A stretch of DNA of 64,000 bases from assembly GCA_938083195.1 (NCBI GenBank), contig CALKCK010000011.1, positions 1-64,000 of the forward strand, read 5' to 3'. Under the pieces are notes generated by a model. The model made no database searches. It had not been told where the DNA came from and saw nothing but the letters and a program-made list of their open reading frames with translations. Positions 45,383 through 55,401 of the stretch are shown one piece after another (within the stretch, counting starts at the first letter, position 1; each line of letters opens with the position of its first letter). The DNA comes from an uncultured Pirellulaceae bacterium (GTDB lineage: Bacteria; Planctomycetota; Planctomycetia; Pirellulales; Pirellulaceae). The translations under genes and the position numbers were made by a program.

Positions 45383-46585
45383 ATGCCGAAATTTTCTGAT
45401 CGTGCGTTAACGCTGCCCGCCTCACCTATTCGAAAGCTTGTTCCTTACGCGGAAGTAGCTAGGTCTAAAGGGACCAAGGTGTTTCACTTAAATATTGGTC
45501 AGCCGGATGTAGAAACACCACCTCAATTTTTTGAAGCGATTCAGCAGGCTGACTTGAAGGTTTTGGCTTACAGCCATTCAGCCGGAATCGAGTCGCTTAG
45601 GAAGCAAATCAGCGCTTACTATGGAAGATTAGGCCATGAAGTATCTGAGGATCAAATTATCGTGACGACGGGAGCGTCAGAAGCTTTAAATTTCATTTTT
45701 ACAGCGATCGTAAATCCAGGAGACGAGGTTATCGTCCCCGAGCCATTTTACGCGAACTATGTATCGTTTTCATTGGGTAACGACGGCGTTGTGGTGCCTG
45801 TATCGACAACGATCGAGAGTAATTTTGCCCTGCCTTCCATCGAGGATTTTGAACAAAAGCTTACTTCGCGAACTCGGGCGATATTGATTTGTAATCCGGG
45901 GAACCCAACTGGAGTGCTTTATCCACAAGAGGCATTGGAGGAGTTGCGAGAATTCGCGAAGCGACATGACTTGTTTTTAATTGCCGACGAGGTGTATCGG
46001 GAATTTGTTTATGATTCCAACGTTCACCATTCAACGCTGGGGTTGGAAGGATTGGAAGAGAACGTCATTGTCGTCGACTCGATTTCAAAACGATTCTCCG
46101 CGTGCGGGGCGAGGATCGGCTGCGTTATTTCTAGAAATGCGGAGTTGATGGATGCAATTCTGAAGATGGCCCAGGCGAGGCTCTCTCCGCCAACTCTGGG
46201 GCAATTAGGCGCCGCTGCGGTTTACCAGCTACCCCCAGATTACTACCAAGGCGTGGTGGGAGAGTATGCCAAGCGGCGGGATCTGCTGAAGGCTTCTCTG
46301 GATCGAATCGAAGGCGTGGTCTGCCCTGAGATAAATGGTGCGTTCTACGCAATGGTTCGGCTTCCAGTCGCCAATTCGGAGGATTTTTGTCGCTGGATGC
46401 TGGAAGAATTCTCACATGAGGGTGCAACCGTCATGATGGCGCCAGGAGCCGGTTTTTATGCAAGCCCGGAGTTAGGGCACGATGAGGTAAGAATCGCTTA
46501 CGTGCTCAATGAGGACGATCTGAACTCTGCCATGGTCTGCCTCGCAGAAGGCCTCAAAGCCTACGCGAAAGCCCAAGTCTCTTAA
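45383..46585 (+). CDS. class I/II pyridoxal-phosphate aminotransferase
   Basis: 400 residues from the ATG at 45383 (MPKFSDRALTLPASPIRKLVPYA), the usual N-terminus of aspartate-type aminotransferases; the frame is open back to 45185 but that part is the tandem repeat. Motifs: FHLNIGQPDVETP, TTGASEALNFIF, CNPGNPTGVLYP (Asn and the loop around PLP), ADEVYREFVYD (Asp), and the Schiff-base Lys in DSISKRFSACGARIG; the C-terminal Arg for the alpha-carboxylate is in HDEVRIAYV. Aspartate or aromatic/alanine-type activity is likely. Two short direct repeats flank the gene. Confidence 0.93.
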   Translation: MPKFSDRALTLPASPIRKLVPYAEVARSKGTKVFHLNIGQPDVETPPQFFEAIQQADLKVLAYSHSAGIESLRKQISAYYGRLGHEVSEDQIIVTTGASEALNFIFTAIVNPGDEVIVPEPFYANYVSFSLGNDGVVVPVSTTIESNFALPSIEDFEQKLTSRTRAILICNPGNPTGVLYPQEALEELREFAKRHDLFLIADEVYREFVYDSNVHHSTLGLEGLEENVIVVDSISKRFSACGARIGCVISRNAELMDAILKMAQARLSPPTLGQLGAAAVYQLPPDYYQGVVGEYAKRRDLLKASLDRIEGVVCPEINGAFYAMVRLPVANSEDFCRWMLEEFSHEGATVMMAPGAGFYASPELGHDEVRIAYVLNEDDLNSAMVCLAEGLKAYAKAQVS

Positions 46586-46635
46586 TTGAGATTCGGCCAT
46601 TAATTGAGGTTTGGCCGGTAATTGAGGTTTGGCCG
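46582..46635 (+). repeat. three tandem copies of an 18-bp unit
   Basis: Units of TTAATTGAGGTTTGGCCG type, three in direct tandem with a few mismatches, beginning inside the aminotransferase stop codon and ending before the bidirectional terminator. Confidence 0.9.
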
Positions 46636-46674
46636 TTAGCGGTGGCAAGAACACACGGACCAAGCAAAAAAACG

Positions 46675-46711
46675 GTGCCTGAGGCAAGCATGCCTCAGCA
46701 CTTATTTTTTT
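46675..46711. terminator. bidirectional rho-independent terminator
   Basis: An 11-bp stem in two parts (GTGC with GCAC, TGAGGCA with TGCCTCA, one bulged C) and an AGCA loop. T-rich runs stand on both sides: CTTATTTTTTT on the plus strand, and seven T on the minus strand (46672-46666). It ends the aminotransferase transcript and the ABC-module transcript; it touches the stop codon of the latter. Confidence 0.85.
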
Positions 46712-48624
46712 ATTTCTGCTTTCTCTGTTTCCTTTGCTTGGGCTCCAGTCGATTCGCTTGTTTCGGCGTCTGCTTTATCAGGGCCAGCTAATTCGAGCGA
46801 CTCTGCCGGCGGTTGCCCCGCCTCTTTCTCAGACGCGTCTGATTTTGGAGGTTCGGTTGTGGTTTTGTCATCAGGGGAATCTCCGAGGTCAACATCCTTC
46901 TTAGCAGGCATGTCGTCACCAATGTCTCCACCCGATTCTGAATCATTAGTTCCTTGACGGCCAGAGCGACGCTCGTCAATGTATTCGGTCGTTGGAATCA
47001 AGTCATCTGCAAATCCATTCACCGCTCTGTAATCGACAAACGATTGCAGAGGGAAATCATCAGGCCATTCGCGATTGGTGACATTTAACATGTCCTGATA
47101 CTCCTTGACGGCATCCGTGAGTTGATCGGCAAATGCACCATCTTTGAGTTCGGGATAATCGTCAAGGACTTCTGACCATTTACTAAAGGCCGTAAGGTAC
47201 AGTGAAATTGCTCCCTGATTCGTAATCGACTTGGTCTTCGTTTTATAGTCAAAGTCGTATTCGTCATCATAAATTGACTTCCGCCACATTTCTCTCGCAT
47301 CGAATAGTGACTGTCGAGCGGCAATTGTCATTTGAGTCGACTCTGAACGATTGCGAGCTTTCCAGTACCGATAGTTAATCGTACCGGCACTCTTGTCAGA
47401 GGTTCGGATTTGCTCCAATAGTCTTTGGATTTCGAGTGCCGACCGATCTGCTCGGGTTCGGTCTTCTTCTTTGGCTTCGCGAGCAATCGTCAAATCGAGA
47501 CCCTTCGCGCTGTCATTTAAGAATCTTGAAATGCCTCGTGCGAGTGCGTTTTGCTCGTCGTTTCTTTCTGCTGGATCCATCGCCATCACGGCTTTTTGAG
47601 AGTCCGTAAGTTTGGCTTCGTTCATGAGGTCATCCATGATTTCCGCTCGGGTTCCAGGCGGAACGAGTTCATCAATAATTCTTCTTTCCGCTTCAATGTC
47701 GCTCTCGTAGTCAGCAATTTTTTCCAGGGAAACAGTAATTCCCTGTGTGTTGGAGATTTCCTCGTTGCCATAGCCTGTCCATTCATCGCTGGCTTCGCGC
47801 CAAACTTCCTGAATGATTTCGTCGGAACGGAATTCTTCCTGGAGTGCGAGCCCCTGATTGCGCAACTGGGCGGGCCGGTACATGTAAAACATCATGTCCG
47901 GTTCACGCTGCGGGCAACTGTCCTTTTCAACCATGTCGCGTGAATAGGCATACCATTGGTAAGCCATTTTCCAACTGTCAGGTCCATAGCTGAGTTGATC
48001 GTAAAGGTCAGGTGCGATGTGAGTGGACATTTCCTGATGGAATTCATCGTCCTTGCGGAACATGCGTCGAAAAGAGACTTTCTCGTCCGACTTGCCCATT
48101 TTGTTGCCTGTAAAGAATCCAAGTTTACTTGGCATTCGATGGTCACGCTTATTAAATGGCATTCCTTGCTTTAGGAACGCGAGGCCTTTTTTAACCCAAC
48201 TGTATCGATACTCGTAATCGTCGAACTCCATCGACACGTTGTAGGCTAGGTTGTGTGCTTGATACTCCCAGACTTTGACGAAGTTGGGTTGGATCTTGGT
48301 GAGCGCCTGTAAAGTCGAAGCGAGTTTGTCATAGTTCTCCTTCTTCTTGTGTTCCATCGCCTGCATCCACAGCATGTTGACGGCGACACCGCGAAGGCCC
48401 AGAGAAGCGAGTTTCATCGTCTCGCTGGCCGGATCAATTTCGGACATCTTTGCTTGCGAGAGATTATTCTTTTCTCGCAGCATTGAGAGCACGCCTCCGG
48501 CATCCTTGATTTCTCCATCGGCATTTCGTGTTTCCGGACGCGAAACTAAGGAGAGTGGTATCAACAATGCGCCAATACAGGCGATGTAAATGATTTTACG
48601 AATGAATGGATTGGAGTTATTCAT
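46702..48624 (-). CDS. membrane-anchored TPR-like protein, third gene of an ABC module
   Basis: 640 residues from the ATG at 48624, whose ATGA overlaps the permease stop by 4 bp; the frame is open further upstream but this is the coupled start. A single N-terminal helix (about 9-25) anchors it, so most of the protein faces the periplasm. Residues about 68-130 (LASLGLRGVAVNMLWMQAMEHK and FVKVWEYQAHNLAYNVS) read like the TPR-type repeats seen in other planctomycete envelope proteins. The middle is helical and charged, and the last 100 residues are a disordered acidic/Pro tail. No enzymatic motif and no clear homology to a named family. By position it is a partner of the ABC exporter. Confidence 0.7.
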   Translation of the reverse strand: MNNSNPFIRKIIYIACIGALLIPLSLVSRPETRNADGEIKDAGGVLSMLREKNNLSQAKMSEIDPASETMKLASLGLRGVAVNMLWMQAMEHKKKENYDKLASTLQALTKIQPNFVKVWEYQAHNLAYNVSMEFDDYEYRYSWVKKGLAFLKQGMPFNKRDHRMPSKLGFFTGNKMGKSDEKVSFRRMFRKDDEFHQEMSTHIAPDLYDQLSYGPDSWKMAYQWYAYSRDMVEKDSCPQREPDMMFYMYRPAQLRNQGLALQEEFRSDEIIQEVWREASDEWTGYGNEEISNTQGITVSLEKIADYESDIEAERRIIDELVPPGTRAEIMDDLMNEAKLTDSQKAVMAMDPAERNDEQNALARGISRFLNDSAKGLDLTIAREAKEEDRTRADRSALEIQRLLEQIRTSDKSAGTINYRYWKARNRSESTQMTIAARQSLFDAREMWRKSIYDDEYDFDYKTKTKSITNQGAISLYLTAFSKWSEVLDDYPELKDGAFADQLTDAVKEYQDMLNVTNREWPDDFPLQSFVDYRAVNGFADDLIPTTEYIDERRSGRQGTNDSESGGDIGDDMPAKKDVDLGDSPDDKTTTEPPKSDASEKEAGQPPAESLELAGPDKADAETSESTGAQAKETEKAEIKK

Positions 48625-50600
48625 TTGGCGATTTCTCGTGTTTTGAGTGCAAAGTAACCGAGGATGGTTAATCCGGCACAAAAGCCTAGGGTGATTGTGA
48701 GTGCGACCAGAATTCGATCGCTGTCAATCGCGTAGCCGTAAGTTAAGAACTCTGAAAAATTTAATTGATTGAAGTTGGGAGCCAAGTAGGTCATGGCATT
48801 TAGTATTTGTACGATCAATTTGTCCAATTGCTCGACAACCGTTTGGGTAACGCCAGTGTCGAGGTCCAGGACCATGTTTTTCTGGGTTACGACTCGAATC
48901 AAAGATTCAATTGGACCGCCGCCTTCGTGCGACGCAAGCGTCATTTCGCGGATGAATGCGGTAAAGAAACCAATGATGATCATCACCGAGGTTCCCAGCA
49001 TTGCAATTGGTGCACTGACAAAGGTACTAAACGCTACTCCCATGGAGATGATGATCATCATCTGGCACCAAATGCCGATGTAGCCTTTAAAAAAGTTGAA
49101 CCAGTAAACTTCGTCTTGTGCTCGGAAATACAGGTCAGCTTTGGCAACTCCAAGATACTGGTTGTAATCGCGACAGGTTAAATTGAGTTTGAGTTTGCCG
49201 TTCTCGCCAGCGAAGTCATCGAACAAGTCGTATTCGCCCTGCTCGAGAAGTTTCCCATCGGGAGCAAGTTTTTTGCCCAGAATCTTTCTCGAAATGGGCA
49301 GGGTCTGTACGGCATATTCGTTGGTCTCAAAGTCGATTACTTCGGAAACGAATTTAGGATCTAACTCGTTGGGAACGCTCTCAAACTGAATGCCTCCGGT
49401 CACTCGTTTTTCAACGTCTGCCTTGTAGGTTCGGAAAACGCCAAGCGTCATTTCGATTGGAATTACGTCGTTATCTGGGAAGTTACTCTCTCTAAAGTCA
49501 TCGAAATCGAACGTCGCTTTTGAGAGAGAGAAACGCGACATCGCATTACCCCCGTCGACATAGCCACGATACTCCCATTCCTTTCCGACATTGAGCCCTT
49601 TTTCTTTAAGGTTGCCCTGGCGGTCGTAAAATGCGAGTGATTCTCCGTAGATCGGTACTCGGGCGCGGAAATAACCGACGGCTGGCCCAAGTGAAATAAC
49701 GCCACTGTCATTAATGCTGACTTCATGCGTGTGTCCACCAAAGGGGATGCAAACAACGCGTTCATATTTAGTCGATCCGTTAGGAAGAAGTTCCTCACTG
49801 AGAATGTTCGATTCCACTCTTGGGCGAGGCTGACCTTTCTCACGAATGTCTTCGATCAATTCAATCCGGTGATCATGTCCTGAAACTTTATTCGTGACGG
49901 CTTCCTTAATTGCATTGTCGGAAACGCGTCGCCCTGTGATACGGGAAATCTTGTCATCAGGGATAGTCGAAAACGAAGCGATGGTTTGTGTTTCTCCAAC
50001 GATTTGATGGTCGTGAGACAATCCTCGCCAGACAAAGAAAAAGCTGATAACTCCCATCACCACCAAAAGAGCGGTACATAGGGCGCCAAAGCCCACAATC
50101 CGCCCTAAGACAATCTCTGTTGAGCGAACCGGTTTTGTCACGACGGTATAAATCGTGCGGTTCTTGATGTCCTCGGGGAGGCTGAAGGAGCTAATCAACA
50201 TGCCCATTAAGAGCACCAGCATCTGCGTTCCCCAGAGAACGAAGTTGACATAGATTTGGTCCGGGTGTTCCCCGCCAGTATTCATAAACCAGCCACCAAA
50301 CAGCAGCGAAGCGGCGAAAATACCAAATGTCACGAGAATCACTTTTCGGCGAAGTGACTCTTTGATTGCGAGTCTTGCGATGGCGATCGTTCGTCGTGGC
50401 GAGGTGAACAGAAGGTCCGGAACCGCTTGTCCGACGACCTGAGCAACGACGTAAAACGCCTCGAATGGGCCGTGTCGGAATGCAGCAATGAGGTAGCCTG
50501 CGAACACGCCCAGAAGAATAGCCGTCAGCACGATAAATCCAAATTGGACGATACCGCTTGATAGCCATTGAGAATAAATTACAAAATCTTCGACAACCAT
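48621..50600 (-). CDS. ABC-2-type permease with large extracytoplasmic insertion
   Basis: 659 residues. Hydrophobic helices lie near 17-40, 87-110, 118-140, 168-192, then again from about 500 to 545, and a last one near 630-650. Between residues about 195 and 495 is a large soluble beta-rich domain without a motif I recognise. The segment SLPEDIKNRTIYTVVTKPVRSTEIVLGRIVG (about 141-171) is the coupling-helix region typical of ABC-2 permeases. It lies between the ATPase gene (126-bp gap) and the TPR-like gene, which it overlaps by 4 bp. The transported substrate is unknown; the insert may bind it or dock the partner. Confidence 0.82.
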   Translation of the reverse strand: MVVEDFVIYSQWLSSGIVQFGFIVLTAILLGVFAGYLIAAFRHGPFEAFYVVAQVVGQAVPDLLFTSPRRTIAIARLAIKESLRRKVILVTFGIFAASLLFGGWFMNTGGEHPDQIYVNFVLWGTQMLVLLMGMLISSFSLPEDIKNRTIYTVVTKPVRSTEIVLGRIVGFGALCTALLVVMGVISFFFVWRGLSHDHQIVGETQTIASFSTIPDDKISRITGRRVSDNAIKEAVTNKVSGHDHRIELIEDIREKGQPRPRVESNILSEELLPNGSTKYERVVCIPFGGHTHEVSINDSGVISLGPAVGYFRARVPIYGESLAFYDRQGNLKEKGLNVGKEWEYRGYVDGGNAMSRFSLSKATFDFDDFRESNFPDNDVIPIEMTLGVFRTYKADVEKRVTGGIQFESVPNELDPKFVSEVIDFETNEYAVQTLPISRKILGKKLAPDGKLLEQGEYDLFDDFAGENGKLKLNLTCRDYNQYLGVAKADLYFRAQDEVYWFNFFKGYIGIWCQMMIIISMGVAFSTFVSAPIAMLGTSVMIIIGFFTAFIREMTLASHEGGGPIESLIRVVTQKNMVLDLDTGVTQTVVEQLDKLIVQILNAMTYLAPNFNQLNFSEFLTYGYAIDSDRILVALTITLGFCAGLTILGYFALKTREIAK

Positions 50601-50726
50601 GTTTGATTTTAATCCGTCGTCTGTTTGATTTGAGGGTGGGAACTACTTCGCAAAAGATCCGAGCATTCAGTTGGCGTAAAATTTCTTGTCAATATCGAGC
50701 AATCTTAAATGCGGATCAATTAAAAC

Positions 50727-51689
50727 CTATTCTTTCTTATCAACGCCGGCCGAGCGATGGCCTGGCCGTTGCTGACTCTCACGGACAATTCCAAGGAATA
50801 AGTCTTCCAGTGTGCTTGTGGGATTCTCGACCGAAACTAGGTCGCCGCCATGCTTTTTAATGACTTCGAGGATTTCTGTGTGGGCACTTTGGGGTAATCC
50901 CTTCACTTTAATTTGTGTTTCATCGCTGACTTTCAGTAGACTGTCGACACGCCCAAGTTCTTTGAGATCGCCTTGATAGAGGATTGCGATTCTGTCGCAA
51001 ACGTCCTGAACGTCAGCCAGCAAGTGAGAGCACATGACGATGGTCTTGCCTTGATCTCGCAATTTGAGAATCATGTCCTTCATGTCGCGTGTACCAAGTG
51101 GATCGAGTCCGGACGTTGGTTCATCGAGGAGAATCAAATCAGGGTCGTTGATCAATGCTTGGGCAAGGCCAATCCGGCGAGTCATTCCTTTGGAATATTC
51201 TTTTAGTTGTCGACGTTTGGCGTAGGTTAAGCCAACTTGCTCAATGAGTTCGGCAGTTCTTTCTTTTCGGATCTTCGCCGGCATATCGAACAGGCGGCCA
51301 TAAAAATCAAGTGTTTCCTCGGCGGTTAGAAACTTATAAAGATAGGATTCTTCCGGCAGGTAGCCAATTCTTTCGTTTTTGGTAACCTCAGTGGAATTCT
51401 GTCCAAATACTAAAGCTCGCCCGCTCGACGGGAACAACAATCCGAGTAGTAACTTGATCGTGGTCGACTTGCCAGAACCGTTGGGTCCAAGGAGTCCAAA
51501 AATCTCGCCTTTGCGAACCTCTAGATCGAGCGCGTTCAAAGCGCGAACCTTTTGCCGTCCCCAGAAGTCACGATAGATCTTGGTGAGGTTTTGTGTTTCG
51601 ATAACGATGTTCGGATCGTAATCGGGATTGGTTTGTTCTAATTTTCCGGTCGCTTGCGGGGCTTTTTCCGTGGAAGTGTCGGCAGACAT
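50727..51689 (-). CDS. ABC transporter ATP-binding protein
   Basis: 320 residues from the ATG at 51689 (MSADTSTEK), preceded by a GGAGA site. Walker [15 protein letters not shown]-loop [13 protein letters not shown], signature [17 protein letters not shown] (YSKGM in place of LSGGQ, as in Nod/Nat/bacitracin-type exporters), Walker [14 protein letters not shown] and switch His [15 protein letters not shown]-terminal regulatory extension (about 245-320) follows. It is the first gene of the ATPase-permease-TPR module and would power export across the inner membrane. Confidence 0.93.
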   Translation of the reverse strand: MSADTSTEKAPQATGKLEQTNPDYDPNIVIETQNLTKIYRDFWGRQKVRALNALDLEVRKGEIFGLLGPNGSGKSTTIKLLLGLLFPSSGRALVFGQNSTEVTKNERIGYLPEESYLYKFLTAEETLDFYGRLFDMPAKIRKERTAELIEQVGLTYAKRRQLKEYSKGMTRRIGLAQALINDPDLILLDEPTSGLDPLGTRDMKDMILKLRDQGKTIVMCSHLLADVQDVCDRIAILYQGDLKELGRVDSLLKVSDETQIKVKGLPQSAHTEILEVIKKHGGDLVSVENPTSTLEDLFLGIVRESQQRPGHRSAGVDKKE

Positions 51690-52211
51690 TGTGGACGGTT
51701 TCTCCGGTAAGAATTTCGTTGAGTTAAGCTTATACGGTGGCCGAGAACACATCGTTACCCGGAAAATGGACGTTTATTTATTGGCGTTTCGGAGCGAGAT
51801 CGAGTGGAACGACAGATTGACTAAAAATCTATTGCTATGAATCGATATACGCCGCGTTGGAATCAAAGGTTCAGCGAAGTCGCAAGTCTAGGAAATGGAC
51901 TCGGTTTTTCCTTTAATCAGCTAGATTATGACCTAAGAAAACCTGCGCGTCGGACAATTTTAGTGCGATTTAGCAGGGTCTGAGCGCCAATCAGTTGAAA
52001 AATCGGACTTGAACCGTCATCTTACGTAACCCCCATCTTAAATGCCTGTGATTTGATTCACCATGACTTATATGGAAAAAATCAAGTTAGTGGGCGTATG
52101 TCCTTCTAATAATTCATACAAACCGTTATGAAATGATTTCGAGAGTTGCGGCGATTAGTGTCGGCTGGCGGCATTCGCAACGAATAGACGTTTCAATCCA
52201 AATAACAGGCA
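51690..52211. other. divergent intergenic region
   Basis: 522 bp between the ABC-module ATPase and folC. I saw no RNA gene, terminator or convincing ORF. Promoters for both directions should lie here. Confidence 0.4.
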
Positions 52212-53723
52212 GTGTTTGACGCAATCGTTATGCATCATATCAAAACGGAAATTCCGAATTTGTTAGAGGAGCATCTTTTACGCCTCTATGACCGAATCAA
52301 CTACGAAAGGCAAGATTCGGTGGATAACGAGCATTTTAAGCTCAATAAAATGCGAGAAATTCTTAATCGTTTAGGCAACCCGCAATCAAAATATCCGATC
52401 ATTCATGTCGCCGGAACCAAAGGGAAGGGGTCGGTATCCAACATGATTGCAAGAATTTTGAGTGCCGGAGGAAAACGAACTGGCGTCTACACCTCCCCTC
52501 ACCTCGAATCGATTCACCAGCGAATTGAAATTGATGGGAAATACATTTCGGATGAGCAGTTGCTCGAGGTTTTTCAGCGTTTAGACCCTGTAATTCGGGA
52601 AATGGATAAACAAGCCGAAGCTACTGAATCGAAGAAATTGACTTTTTTTGAAATCACGACTGCGGCAGCTATCGAATTTTTCGCAAACCAAGGCTGTGAC
52701 GCCGTTGTTCTCGAAGTTGGATTAGGGGGGCGTCTCGATTCCACAAATGTCTGTGTGCCGGTGACCAGCGTTATCACCAACATCAGTCTGGATCATACTA
52801 GGCAGTTGGGTGACACCGTGGCGGAGATTGCGGCTGAGAAGGCTGGGATTATTAAAGAAGGTATCCCCGTGGTCAGTGGTACGGTTACACCAGAAGCAGC
52901 GAAGGTTATTGAAGAAATCGCAAAGGCCAGACAGGCTCCCATCTCTGTCTACGGTCGTGAATTCCAGGATTACCTAGTTGGGGAACAACTGGTTGGGGAA
53001 CAGGAATTTCGGGTCGAAGGTGAAATTGCCCATGACAAAATGAATTCTTCTCCGCCGTTGACGCCCGTCCGCTATAACGTTTCCGAGTTGCGGTTGAAGT
53101 TGATTGGTGCACATCAGCGTCGAAATGCGTCGGTTGCGGTCGCCGTTATTGAAACGCTTAACGCTGGAGGTTGGGGAATCTCGGATGCAAGTATTCGTGC
53201 CGGTTTATCGGTTGCCAGTTTACCGGGGCGAACTGAAATTATTCCAACACAAGCGACAGTAATTCTCGATATTGCTCATAATGTTGCCTCTGTCCAAGCG
53301 CTTATAAACGCCTTGCGGTCTGATTTATCGCAATGGAGCAAGGCTTCGCTGCGTTCGTTAATTTTCGCAACCAGCCGCGATAAAGATGCGCAGGGAATGT
53401 TGGAGGAATTGTTGGTAAATTTTGACCGAGTTGTATTAACGCGGTATCAAGACAATCCTCGCGGCAGATCGGAACACGAGCTGTTTAAGTTGGCGGAGGG
53501 AATTGCCGAGCAAAAAAGAGGGGAGGGGCGGCGCGTGGCTTCTTTTTCTGTTGAACCAACGCCTGAATCGGCTTGGAAGTTTGTAAACCAGGAGATGGAT
53601 TGCATCGTCGAAGGCGAGGTAGCGGACGAGGATGTTCGCAAGCAACTCATTTGCATTTCCGGGTCTGCTTTTCTCGTTGCTGAGCTCAGAAAAACCTGTA
53701 TCGCGGCTCGCATCGAAGGTTGA
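52212..53723 (+). CDS. folC: bifunctional folylpolyglutamate / dihydrofolate synthase
   Basis: 503 residues from a GTG at 52212; an ATG six codons on (52230) is an alternative. The Mur-ligase fold is clear: P-loop HVAGTKGKGSVSNMIARIL (about 64-82), YTSPHLESIHQRI, FFEITTAAAIEFFA, EVGLGGRLDSTNV (Mg and substrate), ITNISLDHTRQLGDT, and the C-terminal LPGRTEII and LDIAHNVASVQAL. It adds glutamate to dihydropteroate or tetrahydrofolate in the cytoplasm. The C-terminal part is long (about 80 residues over typical FolC). Residues LVGEQLVGEQ come from a perfect 15-bp duplication (52974-53003, one mismatch) in the middle of the gene. Confidence 0.93.
   Translation: MFDAIVMHHIKTEIPNLLEEHLLRLYDRINYERQDSVDNEHFKLNKMREILNRLGNPQSKYPIIHVAGTKGKGSVSNMIARILSAGGKRTGVYTSPHLESIHQRIEIDGKYISDEQLLEVFQRLDPVIREMDKQAEATESKKLTFFEITTAAAIEFFANQGCDAVVLEVGLGGRLDSTNVCVPVTSVITNISLDHTRQLGDTVAEIAAEKAGIIKEGIPVVSGTVTPEAAKVIEEIAKARQAPISVYGREFQDYLVGEQLVGEQEFRVEGEIAHDKMNSSPPLTPVRYNVSELRLKLIGAHQRRNASVAVAVIETLNAGGWGISDASIRAGLSVASLPGRTEIIPTQATVILDIAHNVASVQALINALRSDLSQWSKASLRSLIFATSRDKDAQGMLEELLVNFDRVVLTRYQDNPRGRSEHELFKLAEGIAEQKRGEGRRVASFSVEPTPESAWKFVNQEMDCIVEGEVADEDVRKQLICISGSAFLVAELRKTCIAARIEG
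52974..53003 (+). repeat. 15-bp tandem duplication inside folC
   Basis: CTAGTTGGGGAACAA is followed directly by CTGGTTGGGGAACAG. It encodes LVGEQ twice in a loop region of the enzyme and keeps the frame. Confidence 0.85.
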
Positions 53724-53992
53724 TGCTCTTTGTGTGGTCGAAATAAATCAATGGAAATGAGCCAATTGTTGACGAGACTGCGGATTGCTGATCCAGCTTC
53801 GCCCTTAAAACGGCAAAACAGGCGAACGTGAGATTGAGTTGTTTTGTTTTTTCACGGAAAATGAAAACGTCAGATTCTATTTACATTGAACTGTGAGCTC
53901 AACCGCTGAGTTCTCGTCCGACGCATCAAGTGAACTACGTTCATGATCTATTTGTGAATTCGTGGATACCTTTTTTCGACCGGCATGATTTT

Positions 53993-55351
53993 ATGAGAAA
54001 AATAATTACGATTGCCGCTCGAGAATATCGAGCGATGGTGGGTACAAAAGCATTTTTGTTTTCGATCATCATGATGCCGGTTTTGATGATGGGTAGTTTG
54101 TTTGCAATTGAATTGATGCGGAATGCGATCGAAATTCACGATCGTAAAATTGCTGTTATTGATCACTCAGGGGAATTCGCGGAGCTTCTGATTTTGGAAG
54201 CTAATCAAAAGAACCTTTCCATTGATCAAGGCATTGATCAAGGCATCGACAATGATGCTGAGACAGCCAGTGAGTCGGAAGAAAAACAGGGCGATTTATT
54301 AGGTGGTGCGTTTGATCGGTATTTCTTTGAGCGCATCGACCCGGAACAGGCAACGGATGAATTTAAGTCGCAACTTTCCGAACGCATTCGAGAGCAAGAT
54401 CTGTATGCTTTTGTGGAAATTCCAGCCAATATTGACGGTGGGCTAAGTTCAGACAAGATTCGATTTTATTCTCAGGATTCTAGTCTTTCCGTTGCGCGGA
54501 GTTGGGTTTCGAACATTATCAATACTTCGATTCGCGAGGCGAAATTTGCTGAGGCTGGAATAGACCCAGATGCCGTTGCGGCAGCCAGCGTTCCAATTGA
54601 AGTCGTTGGGATGGGGTTGGTTGATCGCGGCCTGGATGGTGGATTCAGTGCCGAAGAAGAGAACGATCCAATGAATGCAATTTTTCTTCCCATGAGCGTC
54701 ATGATGATGATGTTTATGGTGATCTTCATGGCCGCGCAGCCAATGTTGGAGAGTGTGCTTGAAGAAAAGTCGCAGCGGATTGCGGAAGTCTTACTTGGGA
54801 GCGCGAACCCGTTTCAGCTAATGAGCGGAAAACTTCTGGGGACGGTTGGCGGATCCTTAACAGTGTTTGTGATTTATATGACTGGCGCTTTTGGCCTTGC
54901 TTGTTGGCAGGGTTATTTGGATCAGGTTCCCTTCCATTTAGCCCCTTGGTTTATCGTTTTTCAGATTACCGGTGTTCTTTTTTATTCCGCAATTTTTATG
55001 GCGATTGGAGCCTCGGTCTCACAGCTAAAGGAAGCGCAATCGATGTTGTTGCCCGTCTGGATGTTGATGATGAGTCCGATGTTTGTATGGTTGATGGTCG
55101 TGCGTGATCCTTTGGGTGTGATGCCGACCTATTTCTCTTTCTTCCCACCGGCGACACCGACCGTCATGATGTTGCGGTTGGCAACGGGGCAGGCGATCCC
55201 CTGGTGGCAACCGGTGATGTCCATTCTGATCATGACGGTATCAACTATCTTAATCGTGATCGTAGCCGCAAGAATTTTTCGCGTTGGAATTCTTTGGCAA
55301 GGGAAAACGCCCAAGCTAGGCGAAATTCTTAAATGGGCAATCACGGGTTAG
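53993..55351 (+). CDS. ABC-2 type transporter permease (NatB-like)
   Basis: 452 residues from the ATG at 53993 (MRKIITIAAREYRAMVGTKAF); the frame opens earlier at 53930 but this is the family-typical start. The first helix is at about 17-36, then a long extracytoplasmic part (about 45-220), then five helices (about 230-255, 285-305, 320-345, 355-380, 410-435). The sequence MLESVLEEKSQRIAEVLLGSANPFQLMSGKLLG is the conserved NatB / ABC-2 membrane motif. No ATP-binding gene adjoins it, so it must use one encoded elsewhere. A small 12-bp duplication (54221-54244) gives IDQGIDQG in the loop. Confidence 0.87.
   Translation: MRKIITIAAREYRAMVGTKAFLFSIIMMPVLMMGSLFAIELMRNAIEIHDRKIAVIDHSGEFAELLILEANQKNLSIDQGIDQGIDNDAETASESEEKQGDLLGGAFDRYFFERIDPEQATDEFKSQLSERIREQDLYAFVEIPANIDGGLSSDKIRFYSQDSSLSVARSWVSNIINTSIREAKFAEAGIDPDAVAAASVPIEVVGMGLVDRGLDGGFSAEEENDPMNAIFLPMSVMMMMFMVIFMAAQPMLESVLEEKSQRIAEVLLGSANPFQLMSGKLLGTVGGSLTVFVIYMTGAFGLACWQGYLDQVPFHLAPWFIVFQITGVLFYSAIFMAIGASVSQLKEAQSMLLPVWMLMMSPMFVWLMVVRDPLGVMPTYFSFFPPATPTVMMLRLATGQAIPWWQPVMSILIMTVSTILIVIVAARIFRVGILWQGKTPKLGEILKWAITG
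54221..54244 (+). repeat. 12-bp tandem duplication inside the permease gene
   Basis: ATTGATCAAGGC occurs twice in perfect tandem with a third partial copy (ATCGAC). In frame, encoding IDQG twice. Confidence 0.85.
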
Positions 55352-55401
55352 ACGTTTTCGATGCGGAGCGATTGCTCCAACAGCCACTGATGTAAACCTG
55401 T

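Noticed and set aside
55366..55400. Small hairpins between the NatB-like permease and the transglutaminase gene
   Set aside because: Stems of five bases without T-runs; too weak to call a terminator.
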